Assembly: GCF_000711725.1 (NCBI RefSeq)
Contig: NZ_JONP01000022.1
Span: forward strand, 22,651 to 86,650
Direction: 5' to 3'
Length of the DNA: 64,000 bases
Source: Roseomonas aerilata DSM 19363
GTDB taxonomy: Bacteria > Pseudomonadota > Alphaproteobacteria > Acetobacterales > Acetobacteraceae
Shown: in pieces, positions 1-8,247 of the stretch
Layout: each line of letters starts with the position of its first letter
Numbering within the stretch: position 1 is the stretch's first letter
Position numbers and translations under genes: made by a program
The notes under the pieces: generated by a model
What the model saw: the letters and a program-made list of their open reading frames with translations, nothing else
Databases searched by the model: none
What the model was told of the DNA's origin: nothing

Positions 1-376
1 CGGCCGGGTGGATCACCGAGTTGCCGATGCCGGACGCGATCGCCAGCGCCAGGATCACCCAGTAGTTCGGCGCGAAGGCCATGGCCGCGATCGACAGGGC
101 CATGAGCAGCGTGCCGCCCACCAAGAAGGGCCGTGCCCCGTGCCGGTCCACAAGGAACCCGATGGGCGTCTGCAGCAGCCCCGTGGTCGCGGACATGAGT
201 GCGATCGAGAGGCCCAGCACCGCGTAGGACACGCCAAACTCCTCCCGCCAGATGGGGAAGAGCGGCGCGAGACAGAGCAAGTAGAAGTGGGAAAGGAAAT
301 GCCCGGTCCCGATGAGCCCGATGATCCGCCAGTCCCGGTTGGGCTGGGCGCGGGCGGGGGCAGCGGCGTCGGTCAT
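1..376 (-). CDS. MFS transporter, N-terminal part (runs off window)
   Basis: The visible N-terminal part, about 125 residues, reads as a major facilitator superfamily permease. It has a hydrophilic leader, a first membrane segment near residues 20-40, and the MFS loop 2-3 signature GFLVDRHGARP (D-R-x-G-x-R) near residue 80, followed by further hydrophobic segments. The ATG is at 374-376. The gene lies 56 bp downstream of the LysR gene on the same strand, so it may be that regulator's target or co-transcribed with it. The substrate cannot be told from this part. The remainder lies left of the window. Confidence 0.8.
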   Translation of the reverse strand, partial: MTDAAAPARAQPNRDWRIIGLIGTGHFLSHFYLLCLAPLFPIWREEFGVSYAVLGLSIALMSATTGLLQTPIGFLVDRHGARPFLVGGTLLMALSIAAMAFAPNYWVILALAIASGIGNSVIHPA

Positions 377-432
377 CCCCCAAAGCTGCGCCCGCGTCCC
401 GAGCCCCGTCAAATGCGCGATTCGCAGACCCG

Positions 433-1314
433 TCAGGCGGCCAGTGGCGCCGCCTGCGGCACGGTCTCGCGGATGGCCGCGACCAGCGGGCCGGCCAGCG
501 GCGCGAGGCGCGCGAGGTCGCCGAAAACCGCCATCTCCGCCACCCCGAGCGGCGGCAGTCCTTCCAGCGGCGCCAGCCCCTCGGGCAGGCCTGAGGCGCC
601 GATGACCGTCGCGCCCAGCCCCGCCTGCGCCGCCGCGGCGACGCCGAGCAGGCTGGGAGAGGTATAGGTGATCTCGAAATCCATCCCAGCACGGGCGAGT
701 GCGGCCAGGGCACGGTCGCGGAACATGCAGCCCGCCGGCAGCATGGCCAGCGGCAGGGGCCTTCCATCGGGCGGCGCCCAGCCGGGAGCGGCGGCCCAGA
801 TCACCGGCTCGGTCCAGAGAGGGGCGCCCTCGCTCTCCCCGTCCCGCCGCTTGCCGAGCACGAGGTCGAGCGACCCCGCCTCCATCGCCCGCCGCAACTC
901 GTGGGAGCGCCCGACCTCCACCTCCAGCCGGATGCCGGGATGGGAGCGGGCGAAGCGGGCGAGGAGCGGGGCGAGGTTGCGCGGCACGAAGTGGTCCGCC
1001 ACCCCCAGCCGCAGGTGCCCGGTGACAGGGGGCGCGACGAGGCGTCGCACCGCTTCCTCGTTCAGGGCCAGCATCCGGCGGGCATAGGCGAGCAGCGTCT
1101 CGCCCTGGGGCGTCAGCGCCACGGCGCGGCTGGTCCGCTCCAGCACGCGCTTGCCGAGAAGCTCCTCCAACCGCCGGATCTTGAGCGAGATGGCGGACTG
1201 CGTGAGGCCGAGGGCCGGCGCCGCCGCGGTGAAGCCGCCGCGCTCCGCCACCTGCACGAAGCAGCGGAGGAGGTCGAGGTCGAGGTCGGGGACGCGGCCC
1301 CTTGAATCACTCAT
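433..1314 (-). CDS. LysR family transcriptional regulator
   Basis: A 293-residue protein of normal LysR length. The N-terminal winged helix-turn-helix spans about residues 12-70 and includes ALGLTQSAISLKIRRLEELL, the usual LysR recognition helix. The rest matches the periplasmic-binding-like effector domain. I chose the ATG at 1314; an in-frame TTG three codons upstream is possible. LysR proteins normally control a neighbouring gene, and here an MFS permease follows on the same strand. The effector is unknown. Confidence 0.88.
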   Translation of the reverse strand: MSDSRGRVPDLDLDLLRCFVQVAERGGFTAAAPALGLTQSAISLKIRRLEELLGKRVLERTSRAVALTPQGETLLAYARRMLALNEEAVRRLVAPPVTGHLRLGVADHFVPRNLAPLLARFARSHPGIRLEVEVGRSHELRRAMEAGSLDLVLGKRRDGESEGAPLWTEPVIWAAAPGWAPPDGRPLPLAMLPAGCMFRDRALAALARAGMDFEITYTSPSLLGVAAAAQAGLGATVIGASGLPEGLAPLEGLPPLGVAEMAVFGDLARLAPLAGPLVAAIRETVPQAAPLAA

Positions 1315-1387
1315 GGGGCGCAAGCTGCGCCGCGCCCCATGAGCCCGTCAACGAAAGCCCGGCCGATCGATGAGCCGGGCTGATGGC

Positions 1388-2224
1388 TCAGACGTCCTCG
1401 TCGAAACCGCCGGCGTCGTCATAGCCAGCCGCATCGTCGTAGCCGCCACCGTTATCGACGCTAGAAGCGTCATTGTAGCTGGCCGCGTCGTTCCCCCAGC
1501 CGCCCTGGTCCGACACCGGCGAGGCATCGTTCCCAGCCGAGCCCGGATCGGTCCAGGGCGAGGAGGAGGGCGTGTTCACCGCCTGCTCCCCGAAGCCACC
1601 CGCGCCACCGGCATCGGCGGTCGGCGTGGCCCCCGCAGCTGCCGTTGCCGCGTGCGCCCCGCCGCCGGAGAACATGCCCATCATCATGTTGCCCAGCACC
1701 ATGCCGCCCGCGACGCCGGCCGCGGTGGTCAGCGCCGTCCCGAGGAAGCCGCTGCCGCCGCCGCCCTGCTGCATCATGCCGGGGCTCATCGCGCCCATGG
1801 GTGGCTGGATCGGCTGGGGGCGCGGGGTCATCGGTACCTGCTGGGGCCGGCCGCCGCCGAACATGCCGCCGAAGAGCCCGCCGCGGGACCCCTGGGCCTG
1901 GGCTTGCGCCTGCCGCTGCGTGTTCTCCAGCTGCCACTCCAGCTCCTGGATGCGGTTCTGGGCCTGCACCAGCGCCGCTTCCTGCACGAAGGCGGTCTGG
2001 GTGATGCGGTAGCGCGCCTCCGGGTAGCGGGTGAACAGGTCAGCGATCAGCCGGTCGGCCTCCGGGTCCACCGGCGGCAGGTTCGGCGCCGCCTGGGTGT
2101 TCGGGACGCTGCGCGCCCCCCAGGGCCCGGCGGAGGTCGCGGCCGGCTGCGCGGCGGCAGCGCCTGAAACGCGCTCCACGTAGCCGGAGATAATGCGGCG
2201 CTCTTCCTCGGTCATGTCCCTCAT
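1388..2224 (-). CDS. DUF2076 family protein
   Basis: A 278-residue protein whose first about 115 residues match DUF2076: an N-terminal MTEEERRIISGYVERV helix, then PEADRLIADLFTRYPEARYR and a predicted coiled coil (QNRIQELEWQLENTQRQ). The middle is Gly/Pro/Met-rich with a short hydrophobic stretch (LTTAAGVAGGMVLGNMMMGM), and the C-terminus is a low-complexity Asp/Gly/Ala tail. Family members are described as uncharacterised, possibly envelope-associated. The function is unknown and the tail is probably disordered. Confidence 0.8.
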   Translation of the reverse strand: MRDMTEEERRIISGYVERVSGAAAAQPAATSAGPWGARSVPNTQAAPNLPPVDPEADRLIADLFTRYPEARYRITQTAFVQEAALVQAQNRIQELEWQLENTQRQAQAQAQGSRGGLFGGMFGGGRPQQVPMTPRPQPIQPPMGAMSPGMMQQGGGGSGFLGTALTTAAGVAGGMVLGNMMMGMFSGGGAHAATAAAGATPTADAGGAGGFGEQAVNTPSSSPWTDPGSAGNDASPVSDQGGWGNDAASYNDASSVDNGGGYDDAAGYDDAGGFDEDV

Positions 2225-2297
2225 GGCTCCTTGCGGCGGGCAGTTCCCGCGACGGGCGCGAGATGGCCCGGCGGGGGAAACCTTTCAAGATGTTAAT

Positions 2298-2741
2298 CTA
2301 AGCCCCGGCGGGAATCCGGTTCGGCAGGCCGAGCGGCCCCCACTCGATGACCGGGCAGCGGTCCATGACGATCGTCACCCCCGCCGCCCGCGCCCGCTCC
2401 GCCGCCGCGTCGTCCCAGACGCCAAGTTGCAGCCAGACCGACTTGGCGCCCAGCCGGATGGCCTCGTCCACCACGGCGCCCGCGTCCTCGCTGCGGCGGA
2501 AGACATCCACCATGTCGAGCGGCGCCGCGTCCTCGAGGGAGGCGACGGACTGCATCCCGTGCACGCTCCGCCCGCCGAGGGCCGGGTTCACGGGGATGGC
2601 GGTGTAGCCGCGCCCGAGCAGGAAGCTGAAAACGCCATTCGAAGGCCGCCCCGGCTTGTCGGAAGCCCCGACCACCGCGATTCGCCGCGTCCTCAGCAAG
2701 AGGTCGCGCACCTGGTCGTTGCTCAAGCCGTCCCGTGCCAT
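2298..2741 (-). CDS. CoA-binding domain protein (YccU/DUF4111-like Rossmann fold)
   Basis: A 147-residue single-domain protein. The Rossmann glycine motif IAVVGASDKPGRPSNGV lies near residue 20, followed by the family landmarks IPVNPALGG, VDVFRR and KSVWLQLGV. This is the CoA_binding_2 family, which binds CoA or a nucleotide through a Rossmann fold; no catalytic role is established. The start at ATG 2741 fits the family's N-terminus. It is divergent from the GH17 gene, with about 130 bp between them. Confidence 0.82.
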   Translation of the reverse strand: MARDGLSNDQVRDLLLRTRRIAVVGASDKPGRPSNGVFSFLLGRGYTAIPVNPALGGRSVHGMQSVASLEDAAPLDMVDVFRRSEDAGAVVDEAIRLGAKSVWLQLGVWDDAAAERARAAGVTIVMDRCPVIEWGPLGLPNRIPAGA

Positions 2742-2874
2742 GCCGTGCCTCCTCGATTCCGGCAGGGGCAGTTGGGGCGGCGGGAGCACGGTTCCAATGG
2801 GCCGTTTCAATGCGGCAGCAATCCGGCGGCCTCTGCCTTCCGCGGGCCACGTGGCGCCGCTACACCGATGGCCC

Positions 2875-4548
2875 ATGCCCAGCCCCCGCTCCCCGGCCAC
2901 CGCCTCCGTCCGCGCGCCCGTCTCACGCCCGATCCCCGCCCTCGCGGCCGCGCTGGCCCTGGCCACGCTGGCGACGATCCTTCTCTGGTGGTTCCCCAAC
3001 CGCCAGCAGGCCGCCGACGTGCCGATGCAGTCGGCGCGCTTCAACAGCGTCTCCTTCGCCCCCTTCCGCGACGGCCAGAGCCCTCTGCGCGACATCTTCC
3101 CCACTGCCGCGCAGGTGGAGGAGGACATCGCCCTCATCGCCCCGCGGGTGCGCGCCATCCGCAGCTACGCGAGCATCGAGGGCAGCTACGAGGTGGCCGA
3201 GATCGCGGGGCGACACGGGCTGAAGATGTGGAAGGGCGCCTGGCTCGGCCGCGATCTCCGCCAGAACGGTCGCGAGATCGACGCCCTGATCGCGACGGCC
3301 AATCGCCACCCCGATGTCGTGGAGCGCGTGGTGGTCGGCAACGAGGTGCTGCTGCGCCGCGACCTGCCGGTGGAGGAGCTGGCCCGCCAGCTCGACCGCG
3401 TGAAGGCCGCCGTCCGCCAGCCCGTCACCTATGCCGATGTCTGGGAATTCTGGGCCCAGTTCCCCGAACTCGCTGAGCACGTGGACATCATCACCATCCA
3501 CATCCTGCCGTACTGGGAGGACGAGCCGCTGGGCGTGGACCGCGCCATGGCCCACACGCGGGACGTCTATCGCCGGATGAAGGCGATGTTCCCGGGCAAG
3601 CCCATCGCCATCGGCGAGATCGGCTGGCCAAGCGCCGGCCGCTGGCGGGAGGCCGCCGTGCCGTCGCGCGTGGAGCAGGCGGTCTTTATGCGCCGCTTCA
3701 TCCAGCTCTCCCAGGAGGAGGGCTTCGACTACAACTTCATCGAGGCCTTCGACCAGGTTTGGAAATACCGCAACGAGGGCACGGTCGGCGCTGCCTGGGG
3801 CCTCTGGACTGCCGACCGCCAGCCGAAATTCGACCTATCCGGCCCCGTGCGGGAGAACCCCTGGTGGGCCTGGTACGCCGCCGCCGCACTGGCGCTCTCG
3901 GGCGCGATGTTCGCCGCCACCGCCCGCCTCTGGCCCCGCGCCCCGGCCTGGCCGCTCGCGGTGCTGGCGACGGCCCTCGGCAACGCCCTCGCCTATGCCT
4001 TCTGCGGCGGCTGGCCCTATGCCTTCGACGAGCACCTGAAGCTCGCGGCCATCGTGAACCTCCTTGGGCAGTCGCTCCTCGCGGTGCTGCTGCTCCGCCG
4101 CGCCGGCGCCCGGCTCTCGGGCGACCCGGTGGAGCCCACCCGCAACGGTGCCCAGGCGAGCGCCAACGTCCGCGCCCTCTTCCGCGGCCGGATGTGGTTT
4201 CGGGACTGGCGGGCCTTTGCCTTCGAGGACTTGCTCTTCCTCTTCACTTTCACCGCGGCGCTGCTGCAACTGATGCTGCTCTTCGACCCGCGCTACCGCG
4301 ACTTCCCCTTCCCGACCTTCGCGGTGCCCCTGGTGGCGATCATCGCCCGCGCCCTGCTACGCGACCTGCCGCGCCGGGGCGGCGGCTGGGCGGAATGGGT
4401 GGCGGGCGGCACGCTGCTGGCCTGCGCCGTCGCGAGTGCCGTGATGGAGGGGCCCCATAACCTCCAGGCCTTGGGCTGGAGCGCCTGCGCCATCGGGCTG
4501 GCCGTGCCGCCCCTGCTCCGCGTCGGGCCCGCCGCGCGGGCGGGCTGA
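2875..4548 (+). CDS. membrane-anchored glycoside hydrolase family 17 protein (beta-glucan-active)
   Basis: A 557-residue protein with an N-terminal membrane segment (residues about 20-40), a periplasmic GH17-type TIM barrel (about 50-310) and a C-terminal half with about seven membrane segments. Both glutamates expected for GH17 are present: the acid/base in VVVGNEVLLRR (E157) and the nucleophile in IAIGEIGWPSAG (E248). Similar barrel-plus-membrane proteins in alphaproteobacteria, such as rhizobial NdvC, act in cyclic beta-1,3/1,6-glucan synthesis, probably as transglucosylases. That role here is inference, and no GT2/NdvB partner gene lies beside it. The start was chosen so that the anchor is the first hydrophobic stretch. 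Confidence 0.8.
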   Translation: MPSPRSPATASVRAPVSRPIPALAAALALATLATILLWWFPNRQQAADVPMQSARFNSVSFAPFRDGQSPLRDIFPTAAQVEEDIALIAPRVRAIRSYASIEGSYEVAEIAGRHGLKMWKGAWLGRDLRQNGREIDALIATANRHPDVVERVVVGNEVLLRRDLPVEELARQLDRVKAAVRQPVTYADVWEFWAQFPELAEHVDIITIHILPYWEDEPLGVDRAMAHTRDVYRRMKAMFPGKPIAIGEIGWPSAGRWREAAVPSRVEQAVFMRRFIQLSQEEGFDYNFIEAFDQVWKYRNEGTVGAAWGLWTADRQPKFDLSGPVRENPWWAWYAAAALALSGAMFAATARLWPRAPAWPLAVLATALGNALAYAFCGGWPYAFDEHLKLAAIVNLLGQSLLAVLLLRRAGARLSGDPVEPTRNGAQASANVRALFRGRMWFRDWRAFAFEDLLFLFTFTAALLQLMLLFDPRYRDFPFPTFAVPLVAIIARALLRDLPRRGGGWAEWVAGGTLLACAVASAVMEGPHNLQALGWSACAIGLAVPPLLRVGPAARAG

Positions 4549-4672
4549 CACCTGGGGAACCGGGAAGGCGAGGGGCCGCGCAACGGAGGCCACGGGCGCG
4601 GCGTTCTGATCAGCGTCGCCGGGCGGGCGGCCTCTTGACCACCCCCGAAATCAGCCAGGAAGGCGATCCCCC

Positions 4673-5176
4673 ATGGGCCTCTTCTCCAAGCCGATCAAAA
4701 CCCTGGACGATCTCTTCGTCCACACCCTCCAGGACATCTACTACGCCGAGAATCGCATCACGAAGGCGCTGCCGAAGATGATCGACAAGGCAACGGACCC
4801 GCAGCTCCGCCAGGGCTTCGAGCTGCACCTGCAGGAGACGCGCAACCAGATCGTCCGCCTGGAGAAGGTCTTCCAAATGCACGGCCAGCCCGTGAAGGGC
4901 GTCACCTGCGCCGCCATGGACGGCATCCTCGAGGAAGCCGAGGAGATCATGGGCGACGTGGCCGACAAGGAGGTGCTCGACGCCGCCATGCTCGCCGCCG
5001 CCCAGGCGGTGGAGCACTACGAGATCACCCGCTACGGCACCCTGGTCGCCTTCGCCCGCCAGCTCGGCCGCGCCGACTGCGCCGCGGTTCTCGAGGAGAA
5101 CCTCGAGGAGGAGAAGGCGACCGACAAGAAACTGACCGCTCTCGCCGAGAGCAAGGTCAACCGAATGGCTGCCTGA
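4673..5176 (+). CDS. DUF892 ferritin-like protein (YciE/YciF family)
   Basis: A 167-residue all-helical protein matching DUF892: IKTLDDLFVHTLQDIYYAENRI at the start, then helices with the expected metal-site acidic/His residues (HLQETRNQIVRLE, VEHYEITRYGTL, LEENLEEEK). The family is ferritin-like and stress-associated in enterobacteria; iron binding here is inferred. A purine-rich stretch (AGGAAGG) lies 10-16 bp before the ATG. A clear intrinsic terminator follows at 5,215, so the gene is probably monocistronic. Confidence 0.88.
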   Translation: MGLFSKPIKTLDDLFVHTLQDIYYAENRITKALPKMIDKATDPQLRQGFELHLQETRNQIVRLEKVFQMHGQPVKGVTCAAMDGILEEAEEIMGDVADKEVLDAAMLAAAQAVEHYEITRYGTLVAFARQLGRADCAAVLEENLEEEKATDKKLTALAESKVNRMAA

Positions 5177-5214
5177 GCGTTTCAGGATCTGCCTAGGATC
5201 CACCAGGGCGGGAG

Positions 5215-5253
5215 GCCGGCCGGAAGTCCATTGCGGACGGAAGGCCGGCTTTT
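5215..5253 (+). terminator. intrinsic terminator after the DUF892 gene
   Basis: Outer arms GCCGGCC (5,215-5,221) and GGCCGGC (5,243-5,249) enclose an inner GTCC/GGAC stem, followed directly by TTTT. Both sides between the stems read GGAA, so the stem is interrupted by a symmetric GGAA/GGAA internal loop. Confidence 0.75.
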
Positions 5254-5266
5254 CCCTGCCCCGCCT

Positions 5267-5584
5267 TCAGGAAAGCCCGGCCAGCCGCGCCGCCAGCGCT
5301 GCGGCATCTCCCTCCACGCGCAAGGTCTTTTCCCGCGACGTGGAGCCCTGTGCGACAATGATCCGGGATGGTGCCACCGCGAGCGCCTCCGCAACCAGGG
5401 CGCAGACCGCCCGGTTCGCGCGCCCGTCCTCCGGCGCCTCGTTTACCGAGACTTTCAGCCGCGGTCCGTCCACCCCTTCGGCGATTCCGCCCAGCCCGGC
5501 CCGTCTGGCACGCGGCTGAGTTTTAACCCGTAGCTCGACCCCGCCTTCCACGGCACGCCACGGAAGGTCGTGCTTCGGGATCAC
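5267..5584 (-). CDS. DUF167 family protein
   Basis: A 105-residue protein with the DUF167 (YggU) pattern: GGVELRVKTQPRARR at the start, LKVSVNEAPEDGRANRAVCAL in the middle and the SRIIVAQGSTSREKTLRVEG C-terminal motif. The fold is known but the function is not. The likely start is GTG at 5584, whose TG overlaps the TGA stop of the upstream membrane-protein gene (GTGA overlap), implying translational coupling. Confidence 0.85.
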   Translation of the reverse strand: MIPKHDLPWRAVEGGVELRVKTQPRARRAGLGGIAEGVDGPRLKVSVNEAPEDGRANRAVCALVAEALAVAPSRIIVAQGSTSREKTLRVEGDAAALAARLAGLS

Positions 5585-6021
5585 CCTCGGCGGGCCGTCC
5601 GTGAGGAGGGCACCTGCGCACGGGCATTCGCCTCCACCCAGGCCCAGGCGCCGAGCGCGACCCCGATCATCCCCCAGGTGGCGTTGAAGTTCAGTACCGC
5701 GATCACGCCCAGGGCCACGGCTGCGGCGCGCACCGCGAGCGGCGCCCCGAGGAAGGCCCAGAAGCCCAGCAGCATCGCCCCTGCGCCCCAGAGCTGCCAG
5801 TGCTGCAGCCAGAGCAGCGCCGCCCGCGGCCGGCAGGCGAGCGGCGCCCCGGCGAGGTCGAGGCAGATCGCCCCCCAGGCCCGCGGCTCCACGTAAACGT
5901 GGCGATAGGCGGTCATCAACCCGATGGCGGCGGCCACGGAGAGAAGCGCCCAGAGATCGCGTCTGGAGAAGGTCATGCCACGGAGATCGCGCAGCGCGGC
6001 GCGCGGTGCAAGCGGCATCAT
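5581..6021 (-). CDS. small hypothetical membrane protein
   Basis: Up to 146 residues with about four hydrophobic segments (DLWALLSVAAAIGLMTAY, GAGAMLLGFWAFLGAP, AVRAAAVALGVIAVL, WGMIGVALGAWAW). A conserved-looking loop, DLAGAPLACRPRAALLW, lies between the first two. I do not recognise the family. The start may instead be the internal ATG at 5976 (MTFSRRDL). It is translationally coupled to the DUF167 gene downstream and divergent from sppA. Confidence 0.65.
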   Translation of the reverse strand: MMPLAPRAALRDLRGMTFSRRDLWALLSVAAAIGLMTAYRHVYVEPRAWGAICLDLAGAPLACRPRAALLWLQHWQLWGAGAMLLGFWAFLGAPLAVRAAAVALGVIAVLNFNATWGMIGVALGAWAWVEANARAQVPSSRTARRG

Positions 6022-6119
6022 TGGGGCAGGCCCGCCACCATCCCGCGCGATTCCCGCACGGGGGCGCGACGCGGGGCGGGAACCTTGAACCCCGTGCCGG
6101 GCACGCGACCTGAAGGGCC

Positions 6120-6962
6120 ATGAAACTCCCCTTTCTCGACCGTACCCCGCGCGTGGCCGTCGTCCGGCTGCAGGGCCTGATCGCCCCCCGCGCCAACGGC
6201 TTCGCCGGGCCCACCCTCTCCGCCGCCGCGCTCGATCCGGTGCTGGAGCGCGCCTTCGGGTTGAAGCACCTCGCGGGCGTCGTGCTCGCCATCAACTCCC
6301 CCGGCGGCTCCCCCGCCCAGTCCTCGCTCATCGCCGCCCGCATCCGGCAACTGGCGGGAGAGAAGGGCGTGCCCGTCATCGCCTGCGTAGAGGACGCGGC
6401 GGCCTCCGGCGGCTACTGGCTGGCCTGCGCGGCCGATGAGATCGTGGCCGATCCTACCTCCATCATCGGCTCCATCGGCGTCATCTCCTCCGGCTTCGGC
6501 TTCGAGGAGGCGATCACGCGCCTGGGCATCGAGCGCCGGCTGGTTACCGCCGGCGAGGACAAGTCCTTCCTCGATCCCTTCCGCCCCACCGACCCCGCCC
6601 AGCAGGAACGCCTGCGCGACCTCATGGCCGGTCTGCACCGCGAGTTCATCGACTGGGTCGAGTCCCGCCGCGGCCCCCGGCTGAGGCGCGAGGGCGAGCC
6701 CCTGTTCAGCGGCCGCTTCTGGACGGGCCGACGCGCCCTGGAACTCGGCCTGGTGGATCGCCTCGGCGACCTCCGCGGGGAGGTGGAGCGCCGCTTCGGC
6801 AAGGAGGCGAAGATCGTTCCCCTCGGCGCCCGCCGCCCTCGGCTCCCCTGGCGTCTGCTCTCGGGCGCGGCGCTTGGCTCAGCCTGGACGCCGGAGGCCG
6901 TGGCTGAAGGGGCGCTCTCGGCCATCGAGGCGCGTGGGGCCTGGAACCGGCTTGGGCTCTGA
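6120..6962 (+). CDS. sppA: S49 family signal-peptide peptidase-like serine protease (SppA/SohB type)
   Basis: A 280-residue ClpP-fold S49 peptidase. The Ser-Lys dyad is visible: S96 in EDAAASGGYWLA and K148 in AGEDKSFLDPF. The LAINSPGGSPAQS strand-turn at about residue 57 also fits. It lacks the long N-terminal TM segment of E. coli SppA and is the short form common in alphaproteobacteria. It probably degrades signal peptides or membrane-protein fragments. Repeat element copy 1 begins 23 bp after its stop. Confidence 0.88.
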   Translation: MKLPFLDRTPRVAVVRLQGLIAPRANGFAGPTLSAAALDPVLERAFGLKHLAGVVLAINSPGGSPAQSSLIAARIRQLAGEKGVPVIACVEDAAASGGYWLACAADEIVADPTSIIGSIGVISSGFGFEEAITRLGIERRLVTAGEDKSFLDPFRPTDPAQQERLRDLMAGLHREFIDWVESRRGPRLRREGEPLFSGRFWTGRRALELGLVDRLGDLRGEVERRFGKEAKIVPLGARRPRLPWRLLSGAALGSAWTPEAVAEGALSAIEARGAWNRLGL

Positions 6963-7338
6963 GCCCTTCTGAGGGGCCGACGCCCGTGACTCCGGGGAGA
7001 GAAAGAAGGAATTCTTCCTCTCCCCGGACCCCTCACCATCATCTTTTTCTGTGAGTCAGAATGTCTTGGGCTCCGGTGCGCCTCGGGGCGTGGACCCGAG
7101 GCGACTGCTCTAACAGGAAGGGCACGAGGAGAGCGCCGGCCTCAATCGCCGCATCCGCGACAGCCGGAGGGGGATCCAAGGGCCTCAGGCCCTTGGCGGG
7201 TGAGGTCTGGAGAGGGCAGGGCCCTCTCCAGGGGGCGCGGGGTGCAGACCCCACCAGAACGGAATGACCTGGTCGCCCTATCGTGCGCCCGGGGCTTCCT
7301 TGCCGGGCGCGGGGAGCCGCCCCTATACCGGCCGCGCC
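6963..7338. other. 376-bp gene-free gap filled by repeat copy 1
   Basis: Nothing here supports a protein. About 267 bp belong to the four-hairpin repeat. The rest is a short leader to glyQ with no clear promoter. Confidence 0.7.
6986..7252 (+). repeat. four-hairpin interspersed repeat, copy 1
   Basis: Hairpin 1: arms 6,991-7,007 and 7,012-7,028 around loop GGAA, with a single A/C mismatch. Hairpin 2: 7,079-7,103, mostly paired. Hairpin 3: 7,176-7,196, perfect CCAAGGGCC/GGCCCTTGG with loop TCA. Hairpin 4: 7,209-7,229, perfect GGAGAGGGC/GCCCTCTCC. A fifth, small GGGGT/ACCCC hairpin follows. Linkers such as CCATCATCTTTTTCT are shared with the other copies. It lies 3' of sppA and upstream of glyQ. 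Confidence 0.93.
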
Positions 7339-8247
7339 ATGACCAGCCCCATCCTCGCCGCGGGCGAGACCCGGAACCCTGCCGGCGAGACCCGGCCGCT
7401 TCCCTTCCAGGACATGATCCTGGCGCTGCACGCCTTCTGGTCCCGCCAGGGCTGCGCCATCCTGCAGCCCTATGACATGGAGATGGGGGCTGGCACCTTC
7501 CACCCGGCCACCACGCTGCGCGCTCTAGGGCCGAAGCCCTGGCGGGCCGCTTATGTGCAGCCGAGCCGCCGGCCGTCGGACGGGCGCTACGGCAACAACC
7601 CCAATCGACTGGGCGCCTATTACCAGTACCAGGTCATCATGAAGCCGAGTCCGCCCGATCCGCAGTCCCTGCTGATCGAGAGCTACCGCGCCATCGGCAT
7701 CGACCCGATGCTGCACGACATCCGCTTCGTGGAGGACGACTGGGAGAGCCCCACCCTCGGCGCCTGGGGCCTGGGCTGGGAGGTCTGGTGCGACGGGATG
7801 GAGGTGACGCAGTTCACCTATTTCCAGCAGGTCGGCGGCATCTCCTGCGCGGTTCCCTCCTGCGAGCTGACCTACGGGCTGGAGCGCCTGGCGATGTACA
7901 TCCAGGGCGTCGAGAATGTGTACGACCTCGCCTTCAACTCGGCTGGCCTGACCTATGGCGACGTGTTCCTGCGGAACGAGCGTGAATTCTCCGCCTACTC
8001 CTTCGAGCACGCGAACGTGCCCGTGCTGTTCCGCCACTTCGCGGAGGCGGAGGAGGAGTGCAACGCCCTCTGCGACGCGGGCCTGCCGCTGCCGGCCTAT
8101 GATCAGTGCATCAAGGCCAGCCACAGCTTCAACCTGCTGGACGCCCGCGGCGCCATCAGCGTGACGGAGCGCGCGGCCTATATCGGCCGCGTGCGGGCAC
8201 TGGCAAAGCGCTGCTGCGAAGGCTGGCTGGCGGGGGAGGCCGCCTGA
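7339..8247 (+). CDS. glyQ: glycine--tRNA ligase alpha subunit
   Basis: A 302-residue class II aminoacyl-tRNA synthetase alpha subunit of the bacterial alpha2beta2 GlyRS, catalysing ATP-dependent charging of tRNA-Gly. Landmarks include [52 protein letters not shown] and [13 protein letters not shown], all typical. I start at ATG 7339 rather than an upstream in-frame ATG at 7264 because the family begins shortly before the FQD motif and the upstream part is the repeat's tail. Its TGA overlaps the glyS ATG by one base. Confidence 0.97.
   Translation: MTSPILAAGETRNPAGETRPLPFQDMILALHAFWSRQGCAILQPYDMEMGAGTFHPATTLRALGPKPWRAAYVQPSRRPSDGRYGNNPNRLGAYYQYQVIMKPSPPDPQSLLIESYRAIGIDPMLHDIRFVEDDWESPTLGAWGLGWEVWCDGMEVTQFTYFQQVGGISCAVPSCELTYGLERLAMYIQGVENVYDLAFNSAGLTYGDVFLRNEREFSAYSFEHANVPVLFRHFAEAEEECNALCDAGLPLPAYDQCIKASHSFNLLDARGAISVTERAAYIGRVRALAKRCCEGWLAGEAA

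Noticed and set aside
6991..7050. Hairpin 1 of the repeats as an ordinary intrinsic terminator
   Set aside because: The T-rich stretch starts about 13 bp after the stem, not immediately after it, and three further hairpins are conserved, so simple terminator function does not explain the element.
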